From: Agroathelia rolfsii
Lineage: Eukaryota; Basidiomycota; Agaricomycetes; Amylocorticiales; Amylocorticiaceae
Reading direction: 5' to 3'
DNA length: 64,000 bases
Assembly: GCA_018343915.1 (NCBI GenBank)
Contig: JABRWF010000002.1
Location: 744,001 to 808,000, forward strand
Position numbers and translations under genes: made by a program
The notes under the pieces: model-generated
Told to the model about the DNA's origin: nothing
Databases searched by the model: none
The model's input: only the letters and a program-made list of their open reading frames with translations
Part shown: in pieces, positions 11,301-23,800 of the stretch
Position numbering within the stretch: the stretch's first letter is position 1
Layout: each line of letters starts with the position of its first letter

Positions 11301-11918
11301 CTGGACCATACGGCGGACCAAATGAAATTCTTTTTTGACAAACACGCGGTGGAAATTCCGAAATACGAGGTCGGAGATAAAGTTTGGCTAAACACCAAAA
11401 ACATCCGCCTGGCACAACCATCCAAGAAATTGTCAGCGGAATGGATTGGTCCCTATAAGGTCACGGAAAAGGTCGGGAACCGCGCCCTACGTCTAGCCAT
11501 TCCAAAAAGATGGACAATTCACGACGTATTCCACGTCTCGCTCATTAAGCCACACGTCCAGACGGAATCTAGACCTGCTCCACCACCCCCACCACCAGTA
11601 GAAGTCGAGGGAGAAGAAGAACACGAGGTCCTAAAAATTAAAGATAGCCGCTTAAGCCCGCGGACTAAGAAGCTTGAATATCTTGTGGAATGGAAAGGTT
11701 ACCCCGGAGAAGACTCGTGGGAATCAGAAAAAGATGTCGCCAATGCCCCACGACTATTGAAGGAGTTTCACCGGAAAAACCCCAAAGCGCCTAAACGCCT
11801 GACCGCTGCAGCCTTTGCGGAGTTACCCTTCCGGCCAATTGAGAACCTCATAAACGGACCAACAGAGAAAATAGGAGGAGCATGGGAACTTGGGATGTTC
11901 CGGAGGAAATCCCCCTAG
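8383..11918 (+). CDS. Gypsy-1 pol polyprotein: protease, RT, RNase H, integrase, chromodomain
   Basis: The frame is -1 relative to gag and open from the gag terminus; the first ATG in frame is 8505, leaving 1137 residues. Domains in order: aspartic protease (MIDSGASSSFIHS), reverse transcriptase with YIDDIIIG, RNase H (ETDASNFATGAVL), integrase with the HHCC finger around HPGRHKTLE..CPSC and the DDE core (SDMIVKL..., TSDRGPQFAG, TAYHPQSDGQTE), and a C-terminal chromodomain (LEYLVEWKGYPGEDSWE). No internal stop is seen. It would copy element RNA into DNA and integrate it; chromodomains in this clade usually bind histone marks and target heterochromatin. Expression depends on gag read-through, which the gag stop at 7714 should block. 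Confidence 0.93.
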
Positions 11919-11929
11919 GAAGGGGGTAA

Positions 11930-12760
11930 TGTCATGAGATGGAAATTTTGCCGATTTTTCGGTATTTTTCTTGTAATATTTGGACTCATATTTCTTTTGT
12001 TCTATCATTTTCTTTATTTTTCTTTCTACTTTCCTTATCAAAATTACCCTTTAGGGCGTGGACTGTGGGCAGTGCTGTGGTCACCTGATTGGCCCTCACG
12101 TGTTCCAAGCCGCACGTCACAGGAGTAATCTCGGGGCTATGCGCTTTCCTCTTCATCATCACGCACAGCCTAGGAACATAGCCTTCCTCCTAAGAATAAT
12201 TCCTAACGGTTACCGGTACCACTCCGCAAGGAGCTCCACACGGATGCCCGGTGGAGTTAGGCTAAACATTCTTCCCCTGCATTGCCACATTCATACTTCT
12301 ATCTCCGGCTGCGCACAGACCAACAAAGCTGCGCACGGACCCTTAATTAGTAGTATAAATACAGCATGTAACTTGACCTGAAGAGCTCAGCTTCGACCTC
12401 TTCGCCTTCAGGCAAGTAAAGAGTTTGTATGTTCGATAAAGTAGATTACTAATTAAAACTTCGCCTTCAGGGTATTCGTACTTTAGGCCTAGCCTTTCCG
12501 TCCTAGCCTCTCCCCCTTTTCCTTAATAGGTGGTGGTGTAAATCCCCACAAAAGTATAGTGTGTTCATACGCGTGAAGCCCCCGTAAACTAAGTAAGAGA
12601 GTACCTATACGAACCCCAATAAGAAAGGGTATCCGTGTGTGGGAAAATTATTTAGTTTAGGTACTTTGAATTAGTGTTAAGAGTGTGCCCGAGATTGTAC
12701 AAAGACAAAGTAGGCACACCAAGCCCAAACGTCCTTACGCAGTCAAGAGTACCCTTGACA
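11930..12760 (+). repeat. Gypsy-1 3' LTR (831 bp)
   Basis: Same length as the 5' LTR. It is preceded by the polypurine tract aggaagggggtaa and followed by TSD CTGGA. Confidence 0.95.
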
Positions 12761-13541
12761 CTGGAGTACGCTAGTCACCAAGCTTTACTCTAAGTCTGCA
12801 AGACTTTCAAGCAAGGTCTACTGTTGTAACACCAGGGGTCTTGTGTATGTCAATAGGGGTGCAGGGTATCTTAACTGCAACAAGCTTAGAGCAGAGTCTT
12901 TGCTTGCTTGGGTGCACTAAGCACTACGGTTGTTTTGTGTTATTGCAAGTACAAATGGTCACCCAGAGGGCTGGACCTGTCTTATGTATGCACACGGAGG
13001 TAGCACGGAGCACACCTCTACTGTAAGCAGCACTGAGCATGCTTACAACCTCCTAGCACAAAGCAGAGAGGATTTTTTGGGGGAGGGGAGGGAGATAAGG
13101 ACTCTGAAGACAAAGTTTTATTATATTAGTAACTACTTAATACAAAGCACTATTTGTGCTTACCTGAAGACAAAGAGAACAAATCTGGGGTCTTCAGGCA
13201 GGGGCACTACAGGGTTATATACTAATTCTACCTGGTCTGTGCACGGGGTACATGGTCTGTGCACAGTGGTGCTAAGTATGATGCAATATTGCACCATAGT
13301 GAGTCATTGCTTACATAATGTATTACATGACTAGTAGTCACATAATGGCCAGTCACATGATGACTGATCACATGACTTGCTTAGTCATCAAAGTACTTAT
13401 ATAATGTTTGCTTATGTAATACACAAATTATATACCAAAAAATAGAGAAAAATTAGAGAAAAATCGGAAAAATAATGAAAAATTCTAAATAAATTTATAA
13501 TACAACGAGCGACTCGTAACATTACCCCCTCCTTAGGGGCG

Positions 13542-15457
13542 ATCCACCTCAGGTTGCCATTCTGTCAGGTTATCCCAGTTTTGGAAGGGTAGAAGTCTAA
13601 ATATTGTCGCACTGATTTTCCTTGGTGCACTAGGATTGGTTTTGTAAAAGTTTCTGATTGCTTCATCTGCATGCATATCAGATTCTCTGACCCAAGTTTG
13701 TTCTCCTGGGTAACCTTTCTAAGTAACTAGGAATTCTAATTTTCCACGGCATAATCTAGAGTTGAGTACTTCTTCTATTTCATACTCTTCTTCTCCTTCT
13801 ACTTCAACTGGTGGTAAAGGCTTCTGGTGTCAATCAGAAGCATGGTGTAGTTTAAGCAGGTGAACATGGAATACATTATGGATTTTAAGGTTAGCTGGCA
13901 GGTCTAGTTGGTAATTCAGGTCGTTTAGCTTTTTCTCCACTTTATAGGGTCCAATCCATTTTTGACTTAATTTTTTGGATGGTCTATCAAGCTTCAGGTT
14001 TCGTGTATTAAGCTATACTTCCTGTCCTTCCTCTAGATCTGGGAACATCTTTTTTCCTTTATTATATAATTGTTCCATTTGTTCCCTTGCTAATCCCAAT
14101 GCTGCTTGTGCTTCCTTTTGTGCTTCTTTTGTATTTTCAATCCAGTTGAAGGCCCCTGGGGTAGGATCTTGGATATCTTTAGCTTCCCAATTTGGAATAT
14201 AACTATAAGTAAGTTCAAAGGCACTCGAGCGTGTGCTTTCATTCTTCCTATTGTTATACATGAATTTTGCATAAGGCAGCCAGTCTACCCAGTTGGTTTG
14301 TCGGTAGTCACAAAAGATTCGGAGGTATTGTTCTACTTCCTGGTTTACACGCTCAGTTTGTCCATCACTTTATGGGTGATACGCTGTAGACAATGCTGTT
14401 TTAATATGTAGGCTTGCGTGTATATCTTTCATTACTTAACTTGCAAACTGGGGTCCACGATCTAAGGTCCATGTTGATGGTGTACCATGTAATTTGAATA
14501 CGTTCTTAACATAGAGATCAGCTACATCTTTGGCAGAGATATTTTCATTGGTTGGTATAAAATGTGCCAGTTTTGTGAGCCTGTCTACTACTACCAGGAT
14601 TGAGTCAAATCCATGTGACTTGGGTAGTTTTACGATAAGATCCGAGGTTACATATTCCCAAGGTTTTCCAGGTACTGGGAGTGGGTGTAGGAGTCCAGGT
14701 AACGCTTGTCGACTTGGTTTATTGGCTTGGCATAATAAGCAAGAATCTACATATTGGTTTATTTCTTTAGTCATATTGATCCAATAGTAGTTCCTACTAA
14801 TAAGTTCCAAAGTCTTTGTGCGTCCGGGGTGGCCTGCTAATGCTGAGTTATGGTATTTGGCCATAATTTTTTCTTTGATTTCCTTATTTGGGGGTACAAA
14901 TACTTTTTCTCTATACAGTACTAGACTATCTTCCATTTCCCAATCCTGTAATCCTAGGGTAATTCGTCAAGGACCAATCTTGACAATTTGATAGAAGGAT
15001 TCCAGCAACTTGGTGCTCTCCTGTCTAATCTCTGCCAATATCTCCTTTTCCCCTTCTACCAAAATATAACCTCTTTTTGCAGCCATTATCCTGAAATAGG
15101 TAGGTTGAAGTACAGTTACATCTTGGTTATCCTGTGAATCCTTAGTGTAAAAGTCAGGTCGTCAAGATAAAGTGTCGGCTCATCCATTAGTAGATCCCTT
15201 TTTGTAACATAACACAAAATGATATTCTTGTAGGATTTGATACCATCGTGCTTGTCGTCTACTAAGGTGTTGACTTGTTGCCCAATACTCCAAATTCTTG
15301 TGATCTGACCAAATTTCCACCGGTTTAGGTAACCCTATGATATAATGACGCCATTCTTCCAATGCTCTAATGATTGCAAGCATCTCTTTATCCCAGATGT
15401 CATAATTTTGTTGTGTGTTATCCATGAATTTAGAGTGAAATGCAATGGGGTGCCATT
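13542..15457 (-). pseudogene. Gypsy-2 pol, C-terminal half: RNase H end, integrase, chromodomain (broken)
   Basis: Read on the minus strand from the Copia-A insertion: an RNase H remainder (NYDIWDKEMLAIIRALEEW), an integrase zinc finger (HPGRTKTLE...CLLCQANK) and DDE core (TSDLIVKL, LDRGPQFAS), and a chromodomain around 13715-13745 in which the second Trp of the LVxWKGYPG core is a stop. Several other stops interrupt the frame (for example after LDRGPQFAS at about 14436 and near 14012). The purine tract ending GGAGGGGGTAA (13522-13545) is the PPT. The N-terminal half lies at 31563-33201, separated by the 16-kb Copia-A insertion. Confidence 0.88.
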
Positions 15458-16487
15458 TGTTAAAAGTTAGTGGTAATGGTGTAATGTAGACTACTTGTAA
15501 TCTACTAGTTACTTATTTAAAAGACAACTAACTTACTTGTTTGAAAAGTTAATGGTCTGTTGGGTTATAGGTTTAAAGGCAATAAAACCTATTTGTGAAA
15601 GCAATTAGTAACTTTGTTACACCTAAGATAAGACTATAGCCGGTGTCCCTTTGAGACTACCTACTTATTTCCCTTTAGGAAAGGCTTGTTGTCTTGTCTT
15701 GTAGACTTTGTAAGTCTAGGGTGAAGTTAGTACTCTAGGAGCTAGTCTTGTAGACTATTTAACTCACTATTTTTGAGTGAAATAACTTGTCATTTCCAGC
15801 CGAATTTGCTGGTGCTTATATAATACAAAATATTCTAATTTCTACAAGATTAGTAAGCCAATCCTGTGCTTATCTAATCCGCTTAGTAAGAAGGTTGCTT
15901 ACAAATCAGCTTATAAATCAGCTTAGTAATATTCCTATTTGCTGAATAATACGCTTGGTAAGCAATCTGTGTGCTTAGTAAGTAATTTGTATAGTATTAG
16001 TAAGTAAAATGTCTATTGATCTCAATATCCTATTATTAGATCTGTATTAGTAATATTTTATAAATATTACTAATATTATGAACTTGCTTAGTAAATATTT
16101 TGGTGATTTATAAGCAAGGATCTAGGGCGTGAAAAATCAATTAGTAATATTCACAATGATTATTGAGAAATGAATATTTTAAATGGAATTGTTTAATATT
16201 TATGAAAAAGATATTCATAAATGATAAAGTCAAGTAACCTTAGATATGATGATCTTATCTCTGATAAGATTAGATATAATGAAATATTGAAAATATTAAA
16301 TAAAAGAATATATGCATATTATTTCAATGAATATATGCATGTAAAGAATTGTTAATATCTCAACAATGAACGGTTGTAAAATCATGAAATAAATAATCAT
16401 GTATGACATGATATTAGATGATTATTTGAAGTATTCATTGGAATTATTGGAAAGATATGAAGTTTGTAAATATTCAATCTTTCAACA
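15458..16487 (-). repeat. Copia-A 3' LTR (1030 bp)
   Basis: It begins TGTTAAAAG and ends CAACA. On the minus strand it is preceded by the purine tract at 16488-16500. It contains the same splice-donor motif GTAAGT as the 5' LTR. Confidence 0.93.
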
Positions 16488-16506
16488 CCCCCACTCAATG
16501 AATGCT

Positions 16507-19500
16507 TTATTGCTTTAACCATCTAAGATCGTTTGTTAGTCCAGCTAAATTTGAGAAATAGCTGTGCTTTGTTTCTGCCAAAGGCTTGGTTAAAACATCT
16601 GCTAGCTGTTGGTTAGTATTAATATACTCAGTCCTAGCAGTACCATCGGAGACTGTTTCTCTGATAAAGTGATGCCTAACTTCAATGTATTTAGTACCTC
16701 TACCACCATGTTTAGGGTTATTGGCTAGGCTAATAGCTCCTTGATTATCTGTGAAAATAGTTGTTGGGTTAGATATATCTTCACCTATGTCATTTAGTAG
16801 TTTCCGTAACCATTTAACTTGTTTTGCTGCTTCTGTGAGAGCCATATATTCAGCTTCTACACTGGATAATGCAGTAGTGTGTTGTCTTCTGGTTGACCAG
16901 GAAGTTGCACCTTTGCACATCATGGTAATGTATCCAGTTGTAGATTTCCGGTCATCTAAGTCCATTGCCCAATCTGCATCTGAATATGCGGTTAATTCTT
17001 TTGGGTGTTGTCCTTGGTAGACAATGGCTTTATCCGGGGTTTTGGATAGGTATTGGAATATATGATTTACTGCAGTGAAATGCTCTTTTCCCGGATTTTC
17101 ACTGTACTTCGCACATTTGTTTACAGCAAAAGTGATGTCTGGCCTAGTTATGATGGTTAAGAATGTGAGTGAACCAATCATACTTTTGTAGTGGGTTTTA
17201 TTGGCCTCTGTCACTTGGTTAGGATTAGATTTGAGTTGGATGCTTGCTGACATCGGTGTAGAATATCCTTTTGATTTTTCTTTTTGGAATTTCTTTAGGA
17301 TATCTTTACAGTAATCTTTTTGATCAATAGACAGTAATTTCTTTTTCCTGTTTCTATTGATGTTGACGCCTAGGAATGATTTAGCTTCTCCAAGATCTTT
17401 CATTTCATATTTCTCCATAAGTTTTTTCTTGAAGTCTTGAATTCGCTTTTTCACTTTTCCCATGATTAATAAATCATCAACATATAAAATAAGAATGATT
17501 TTATCATTTGGGTCTCCCACTTGTTGATGGTTTATGTAGATACCTGCATCTGAGTGTGTTCTTTTGAAATTCATTTTTTCAAGTGTTGAATGTATTTCAA
17601 AATTCCACTGTCTACCTGCTTGTTTTAATCCATAGAGGGATTTTTTAAGCTTGCAGACTTGATCTTCTTTTCCTTTGACTGAAAAACCTGTGGGTTGTTC
17701 CATGTAAATTTCATGGTCAAGTTTTCCATAAAGGTATGCAGTGGTAACATCCATTTGGTCAATTTCCCAATCACTATATGTGGCAATTGCAAGTAAAACT
17801 CTGAATGCCTTATATCTTGCGACTGGTGACCAAGTGTCATCAAATGTATCATTTGTTTGTAAATCTCCTCTAGCAACATATCTAGCTTTGTAACGTCCAT
17901 CTGATTTAATATTTAGAACCCATTTTCCTTTGAGGATTGTCTTGTTTTTGGGTCTATTAACCAGATCATAAACATCCCTAGATTTTAATGAATCCATTTC
18001 TTTTTTCATAGCTTCTTCCCATTTTTCATGGTCAGGTGAATTCATTGCTTGTTTATATGTTCTGGGAATATTTTCGACGTCTGCAGCTAATGTTAGCAGA
18101 TGATTTATAGTTGGTTGAACTGGTTCGATTTGGCTTGAAGTGACATAGTCTTTATATCTGGGATTAGGTCTCTTTTCTCTTCTAGGTCGACTTGTTTCTC
18201 CAGGATCTATGTTTGCTTCTGGTATTGGGGATTCACCTGGGCAATATTCTTCAGAAAATTCTCCAAGTGGTCCAAATCTGCCTGTTCTTCCAAGTGCTCC
18301 AGAAATACTATCTGGCTCTAGCTCTTCGTCACGTATTTCAGTATCTCTTAACTCTTCAAGATATGAAATATCTTCTTCTTCATCTGTTGTAGAGATAGGG
18401 TTTGTTATATTCCCTATGTCTATGTATTCATCTTGTTTTCGAGGATAAAGTATTTTTTCTGAGGTAGTTTCAGAACCTGATACATCTGCCTCATTGTTTT
18501 AAGGTAGCATATATTGAGCCTTTTTCTTTTCTTTCATAGGAAATATGTGTTCATCGAACTTAACATCGTATGAATCCCATATCTTTCCAGTAATTGGATC
18601 GTAAAGTCTCCAACCTTTGGAACCTTCTGGGTATCCTATGAAAATTATTTTTCTGGCTTTGTCTGAAAGTTTATTTTTTCTACCTTCCTTTGGAATAGTC
18701 ATCCATGCTTGACATCCAAATACCCGTATCCTTGATATATCTGGTTGTTTTCCATACCAAGATTCATATGGAGTTTTCCAGGATTGAACTCTAGTAGGTG
18801 TACGGTTATAGATGTATAATGCCGCTTCCATGGATATTTTCCAAAAACCTTCTTTCATTCCAGCAGTTTTCCTAATGGCTTCAGCTTTTTCATGGATGGT
18901 TCTTTGAACTCTTTCTGCTCTGCCATTTTGTTGGTGTGTATGCGGAATAGAAATTTCTCTAGAAATACCAAAGTCATTGAGAAATTTGTCAAAATCTTTT
19001 GACATATATTCTCCACCTCTATCTGATCTGATAGTTTTTAACTTATTTCCAGATTGCCTTTCTGACCATGTAACATATTTTTTAAATGCTTCAAGTGTTT
19101 CATCTTTTGATGATATGAAGTACATTGTGCAATATGAAGTGGCATTATCTAGGAATGTCACAACATATTTTATGTTACTCCGAATGGCATTTACTGGAAG
19201 TGAGTATAAGTCTGAGTGTACCAAATTATTTGGGTTTTTAGTACGCTCTGGAGATGGAAAATGTGATGCTCTAATAGATTTTCCTAGTGCACAACCTTCA
19301 CAGGTTTCAAAAGATGTTTTTCCTATATTTTTAGGTCCACCTATGGTGTTTCCTAAGATTTTATGGATAACATCACTACCTGAGTGTGCAAATCTTTGAT
19401 GAATTAATTCATAGGGTGTTTCTTCTGAGCTATGCAAAGATTTTGCATGTTGACTTTGTGTAATTGATCCTCTAAGCTCAAAATTATTGTTTAGGTTGAT

Positions 19501-20853
19501 GTATGCGCTTAGAATCTTTTTCTTGTTGATCATTAATTCCATAGTTTTTCCAGATTTTCCAATGATCCATATCCCATTTGTTTTTTGTGAAATTTGTTGA
19601 GGGGATAGCAATCTTTCTCTAGTATCTGGAATATACCTGACATTTGTAATGTCGAGTACATGTATTCTCCCACTGGAATCAATGTGTTTGATTTTGACAG
19701 TACCTATCCCTTTAATTGGGAGTCTGGTGCCATCTGAGATGATTATGTATTTTTGTTTTTCAGGAGAGAATGGTTTGTACTGGTGAAAATCCTTTAAATC
19801 AAATGTGGAGTGATGACTAGTACCTGAATCAACTAGGTAAAAGAATTCATCATCCTGTGTTTTTTCTGTTTGATACAGAGAGAGTGAAGTATTTATTCCT
19901 TCATCGGAAGAGCCTTCAACTTCTTCTGTTCTTTGATTTGTTTTGGATTTTCCACCATAGTTTTTCTTTCCTGCATTTTTTCAATTAAGAGGTTTCCAAT
20001 TGTCTATGTGTTTGTCAGTAGTATGTTTAACATACTTTTTGCACTTTTTGCAATAGTTTTTGTTATCTGACTCCTGACTATTTGTTTTGTCTTGACCTTT
20101 AAATTTCTTTTTGAATTTTCTTTGGCCTTTAGACATATTGGACCTGCTTTGAGATTTGTTATTAGTATGGAGAGATTCACGTATAGTTTGTTCCTGCTGC
20201 AATTCTCCCCGGATTAAGTCTATTGTGGCCTTCTCGTAACCTCCCACTGCTCTTAGGATACTACCCCAAATCATGCGGTATGAATCTGGAAGTATTTCTC
20301 CTATGCGTGAGATGAAATCCTTTTCACCAATAGATAATCCTGTAGCATTGGCTCTTGTCTGTATTTCTTGCATTTCTGAGATTTGTGTAGCCATTGATTT
20401 ATCAGTCCTGAGTCTGTAGGAGTAGAACTCAGTATGATATCTTTGACCTTCTGCAAGTCTTTGAGCTTTTGCCGCTGTGTAAATTTTATTCCACATTTTA
20501 GCAGCTGTTTCTTCAGCCATTAAAATATTTGCCCAAGTTTCATTTACACATCCTCCAAGTAAACCCTTTGCACGATCATCTGCTTGATCCCATGCATTAG
20601 CTAGAATGATTTTTTTGTCTTCTCCCCAAGAAATCCCTGCAGCTGAAGCTAATTCTTGTGATAGAATTTCTGCTGGCTTGAGATCTGGTTTTTGTAAGGG
20701 AGTAGGATCATCCTTGGGTAATCCTTTGGAGAACATTGTCCAAATGCGCAATGACTTGGCTAGGAAATAAAATTTAACTGAGAATTTGGCCCAATTTGAA
20801 CCGTTGAAAACAGGAAATCCTAAGGGTATATCTTTTATAAGTATTTCAGTCAT
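16507..20853 (-). pseudogene. Copia-A gag-pol polyprotein, two in-frame stops
   Basis: From ATG 20853 one reading frame of 1449 codons runs to TAA 16507-16509, broken only by TGA at 19981-19983 and TAA at 18499-18501. Order: a UBN2-like gag (residues 1-290) with the knuckle YCKKCKKYVKHTTDKH, which has His in place of the last Cys of a CCHC knuckle; protease LVDSGTSHH; integrase with an HQRFAHSG..CEGCALGK finger and DDE residues (VHSDLY, TIRSDRGGEYMS, QQNGRAER); then RT with LILYVDDLLIMG and RNase H ending TDNQGAIS...VRHHFIRE. The order protease-integrase-RT defines Ty1/Copia. The first stop sits at the gag/protease border, so it could be programmed, but simple CGA-to-TGA and CAA-to-TAA changes explain both. 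Confidence 0.92.
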
Positions 20854-20859
20854 TTTGAC

Positions 20860-23800
20860 TTATACAAATTCCCAGGATATAAAGCTGTCTTCGATAGGAT
20901 ATAGATATATGCTATAATTTTCTATAATCCTGTTAAGGGTTGTTTCAAGGTATTCCTTGTGATGATTTTCTAGGAATTCCTTAAAGTCTTTAAGGTTTAG
21001 ACCTGGATGTATGTGTCAAGGGTACTCCTTGACTTGGCTTGGACGTTTGGGCGCGGGGTGCCTACTTTGTCTTCGTACAAATCACGGGCACCAACTCGAC
21101 ACTAGAACCAAAGTACCTAAGCTAAATAGTTTTCCCACACACGGATACCCTTTCTTATTGGGGTTCGTGTAGGTACTCTATTACTTAGCTTACGAAATGC
21201 TCACGCGTATGTATACACACTTATGTGGGGATTTACACCACCACCTAGTAAAGGAGGAAGAGAAAGGGGGGGCTAGGACTATTAGGCTAGGCCTAGGTGT
21301 AGAAATACCCTGAAGGCGAAGATTATATTAGTAATCTAGTTAAATAAGTACAAACCATTACTTGCCTAAAGGCGAAGAGGTCGAAGCTAAGCCGTTCAGG
21401 ACAAGTTACATGCTACTTTTATACTACTACGAAAGGTCCGTGCGCAGCTTTGATGGTCTGTGCGCAGCCGGAGATAGAAGCGTAATTGTGGCAATGTAGG
21501 GGAAGAACTTTTACCCTAACTCCACCGGGCATCCGTGTGGAGCTCCTTGCGGAGTGGTACCGGTAACCGTTAGGAATCATTCTGTGATGGAAGGCTGTAC
21601 TTCCAAGACTGTGCGTGATGGTGAAAGAGAAGCACACAGCCCCGAGATTACTCCTGTGACGTGCGGCTTGGAGCACGTGAGGGCCAATCAGGTGACCACT
21701 GCACTGCCCACAGTCCACGCCCTAAAGGGTAATTTTATAAGGAAAAGTAAAGAAAATGACATAGTAAGAGGGATAGTAGTCCAAATAATACAAGAGATAT
21801 ACTGAAAAATCGGCGAAAATTGCCTTCTCATGACATTACCCCCTTCTTAGGGGGATTTCCTCCGGAATATCCCCAGTTCCCATGCTCCTCCAATTTTTTC
21901 TGTCGGGCCGTTCGTGAAGTTTTCCAAGGGTCGGAAGGGTAGTTCCGCAAAGGCTGCAGCGGTTAGGCGTTTAGGCGCTTTGGGGTTCTTTCGGTGAAAC
22001 TCCTTCAATAAACGGGGTGCGTTCGCGACATCTTTTTCCGGTTCCCACGAATCTTCTCCTGGGTAGCCCTTCCATTCAACAAGATATTCAAGTTTTTTGG
22101 TCCGCGGGCTTAGGCGGCTGTCTTTAATTTGTAAGACTTCATGCTCTTCCTCTCCTTCGATTTCGACCGGTGGTGGTGGCGGTGGCGCTGGTCTAGATTC
22201 TACTTGGATATGGGGTTTGATGAGGGAGACATGAAAAACATTGTGGATAGTCCACCTTTTTGGGATCGCTAATCGTAAAGCCCGACTTCCTACTTTCTCA
22301 ATAACCTTGTAGGGACCAATCCATTCTGCGGATAATTTCTTCGAGGGTTGTGCTAGTCGGATATTTTTGGTGTTCAGCCAAACTTTGTCTCCGACCTCGT
22401 ATTTTGGTGTTCTAGATGCATGTTTGTCGAAGAAATATTTCATCTGATCCGCGGTATGGTCTAAGGCTGCCTTGGCGTCTTCTTGGAGATCCTTGACCTT
22501 GCTTAACCAATTTTTAGCTCCTTCCGTATGTAAGATTCCTGCCGTGGTTAAGTCCATTTTGGGTGAAAATCCGTAGTTCATTTCAAACGGTGAGGACTTC
22601 GTGGCCGAATGTTGTCGGTTATTTAGCGCAAACTCGGCCAATGGTAATAAGCCGGACCAATTATCTTGCCGGTGAGAAACGTAGTTTCTTAGGTAAACCT
22701 CTATTTCTTGATTGACACGTTCTGTTTGTCCGTCAGACTGGGGGTGATAAGCCGTAGAGAGAGATGTTTTGATGTCCAATTGTTTGTGAATTTCTCTCAT
22801 GACTTTTCCGGCAAATTGGGGTCCGCGGTCAGATGTCCATGTTTTAGGGAGTCCGTGGAGTCGGAAAATATTTGCGAGGTATAGGTCTGCCATTTCTGAT
22901 GCCGTGATTGCTTCCACACAAGGGATGAAATGCGCCATTTTTGTCAGCCTGTCTACCACCACTAGAATGGAGTCGAAGCCCTGTGATTCGGGTAGCTTGA
23001 CTATCATATCGGAGGTCACATGCTCCCATGGGAGGTCTGGGGTAGGGAGTGGAGCAAGCGGGCCGGCGGGCATGCTTCTGGACTTTTTGTTTGCCAGACA
23101 GCTAGGGCATGAGTCAACGTAATTATTTATCCCTTTCGTCATTCCAGGCCACCAGTAGTTACGGGAAACTAATTCAAGCGTCTTGTGTCTACCCGGGTGA
23201 CCAGCTGCTGGTACATCATGGTTTAGGCGGATGATATCATTTCGTAACACCGTGTCTCGCGGTACATACACCTTTCCTAAGTGTAGTATCAGCCCGTTTT
23301 CCTCGTTCCATTCTTCTAGGCCTTTCTGGAGTTTGACCGGTCCAAGTTCCTTGACTAATCCAAGTGCGTTTGCAATTTCGGCATCTCTTCCTTTATTTCT
23401 GATGCGGTCTAGGATTGCCTTTTCCCCGGAGACTTCTATGTGACCCCTTCTTGCGGCATTGATGCAGAATAATTTAGGGTCCAGAACGATTTGATCGAGG
23501 TTGTCTTGTTCGTCAGATCGTTGGAAATCCGGTCGTCGGGAAAGGGGGTCGGCGCGCCCGTTTTCAGACCCTCGTAGGTAGGAGATGACAAATCGGAATT
23601 CTGATAGGAATAGGGACCATCTGGCTTGGCGACGCGTGAGGTTCCGGGCCGTTTTCCAATATTCCAGATTCTTGTGGTCTGTCCGGATGTCAAACGGGGA
23701 AGGCAGTCCAATTAGGTAATGGCGCCAGGAATCAAGTGCGCGGATGATCGCTAGCATTTCTTTGTCCCAGATGTCGTAATTCCTTTCGGCATCATTCATG

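Larger units (their letters stand above)
5731..12760 (+). mobile_element. Gypsy-1: Ty3/Gypsy chromovirus, plus orientation, young
   Basis: A 7030-bp element with two 831-bp LTRs (5731-6561 and 11930-12760). I could find only one difference between them (T versus C in the T-run at about position 30). TSD is CTGGA at 5726-5730 and 12761-12765. It contains gag, a -1 frameshift site, and one long pol frame ending in a chromodomain. The purine tract aggaagggggtaa precedes the 3' LTR. It would be an autonomous element except for one stop codon in gag. It belongs to the same family as Gypsy-3, inserted elsewhere in the nest. Confidence 0.95.
5568..13521 (-). repeat. Gypsy-2 3' LTR, interrupted by Gypsy-1
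   Basis: It consists of 5568-5730 and 12761-13521, with CTGGA present on both sides of Gypsy-1. The uninterrupted sister LTR at 34918-35881 reads straight through the insertion point (cactctggagtacgctag), proving the empty-site sequence. The inner edge at 13522 is preceded on the minus strand by a purine tract, as expected for a 3' LTR. Confidence 0.9.

Noticed and set aside
12930..13334. 134-codon frame, repeated at 35245-35649
   Set aside because: Inside Gypsy-2 LTRs; the repeat of the frame only reflects LTR copies.
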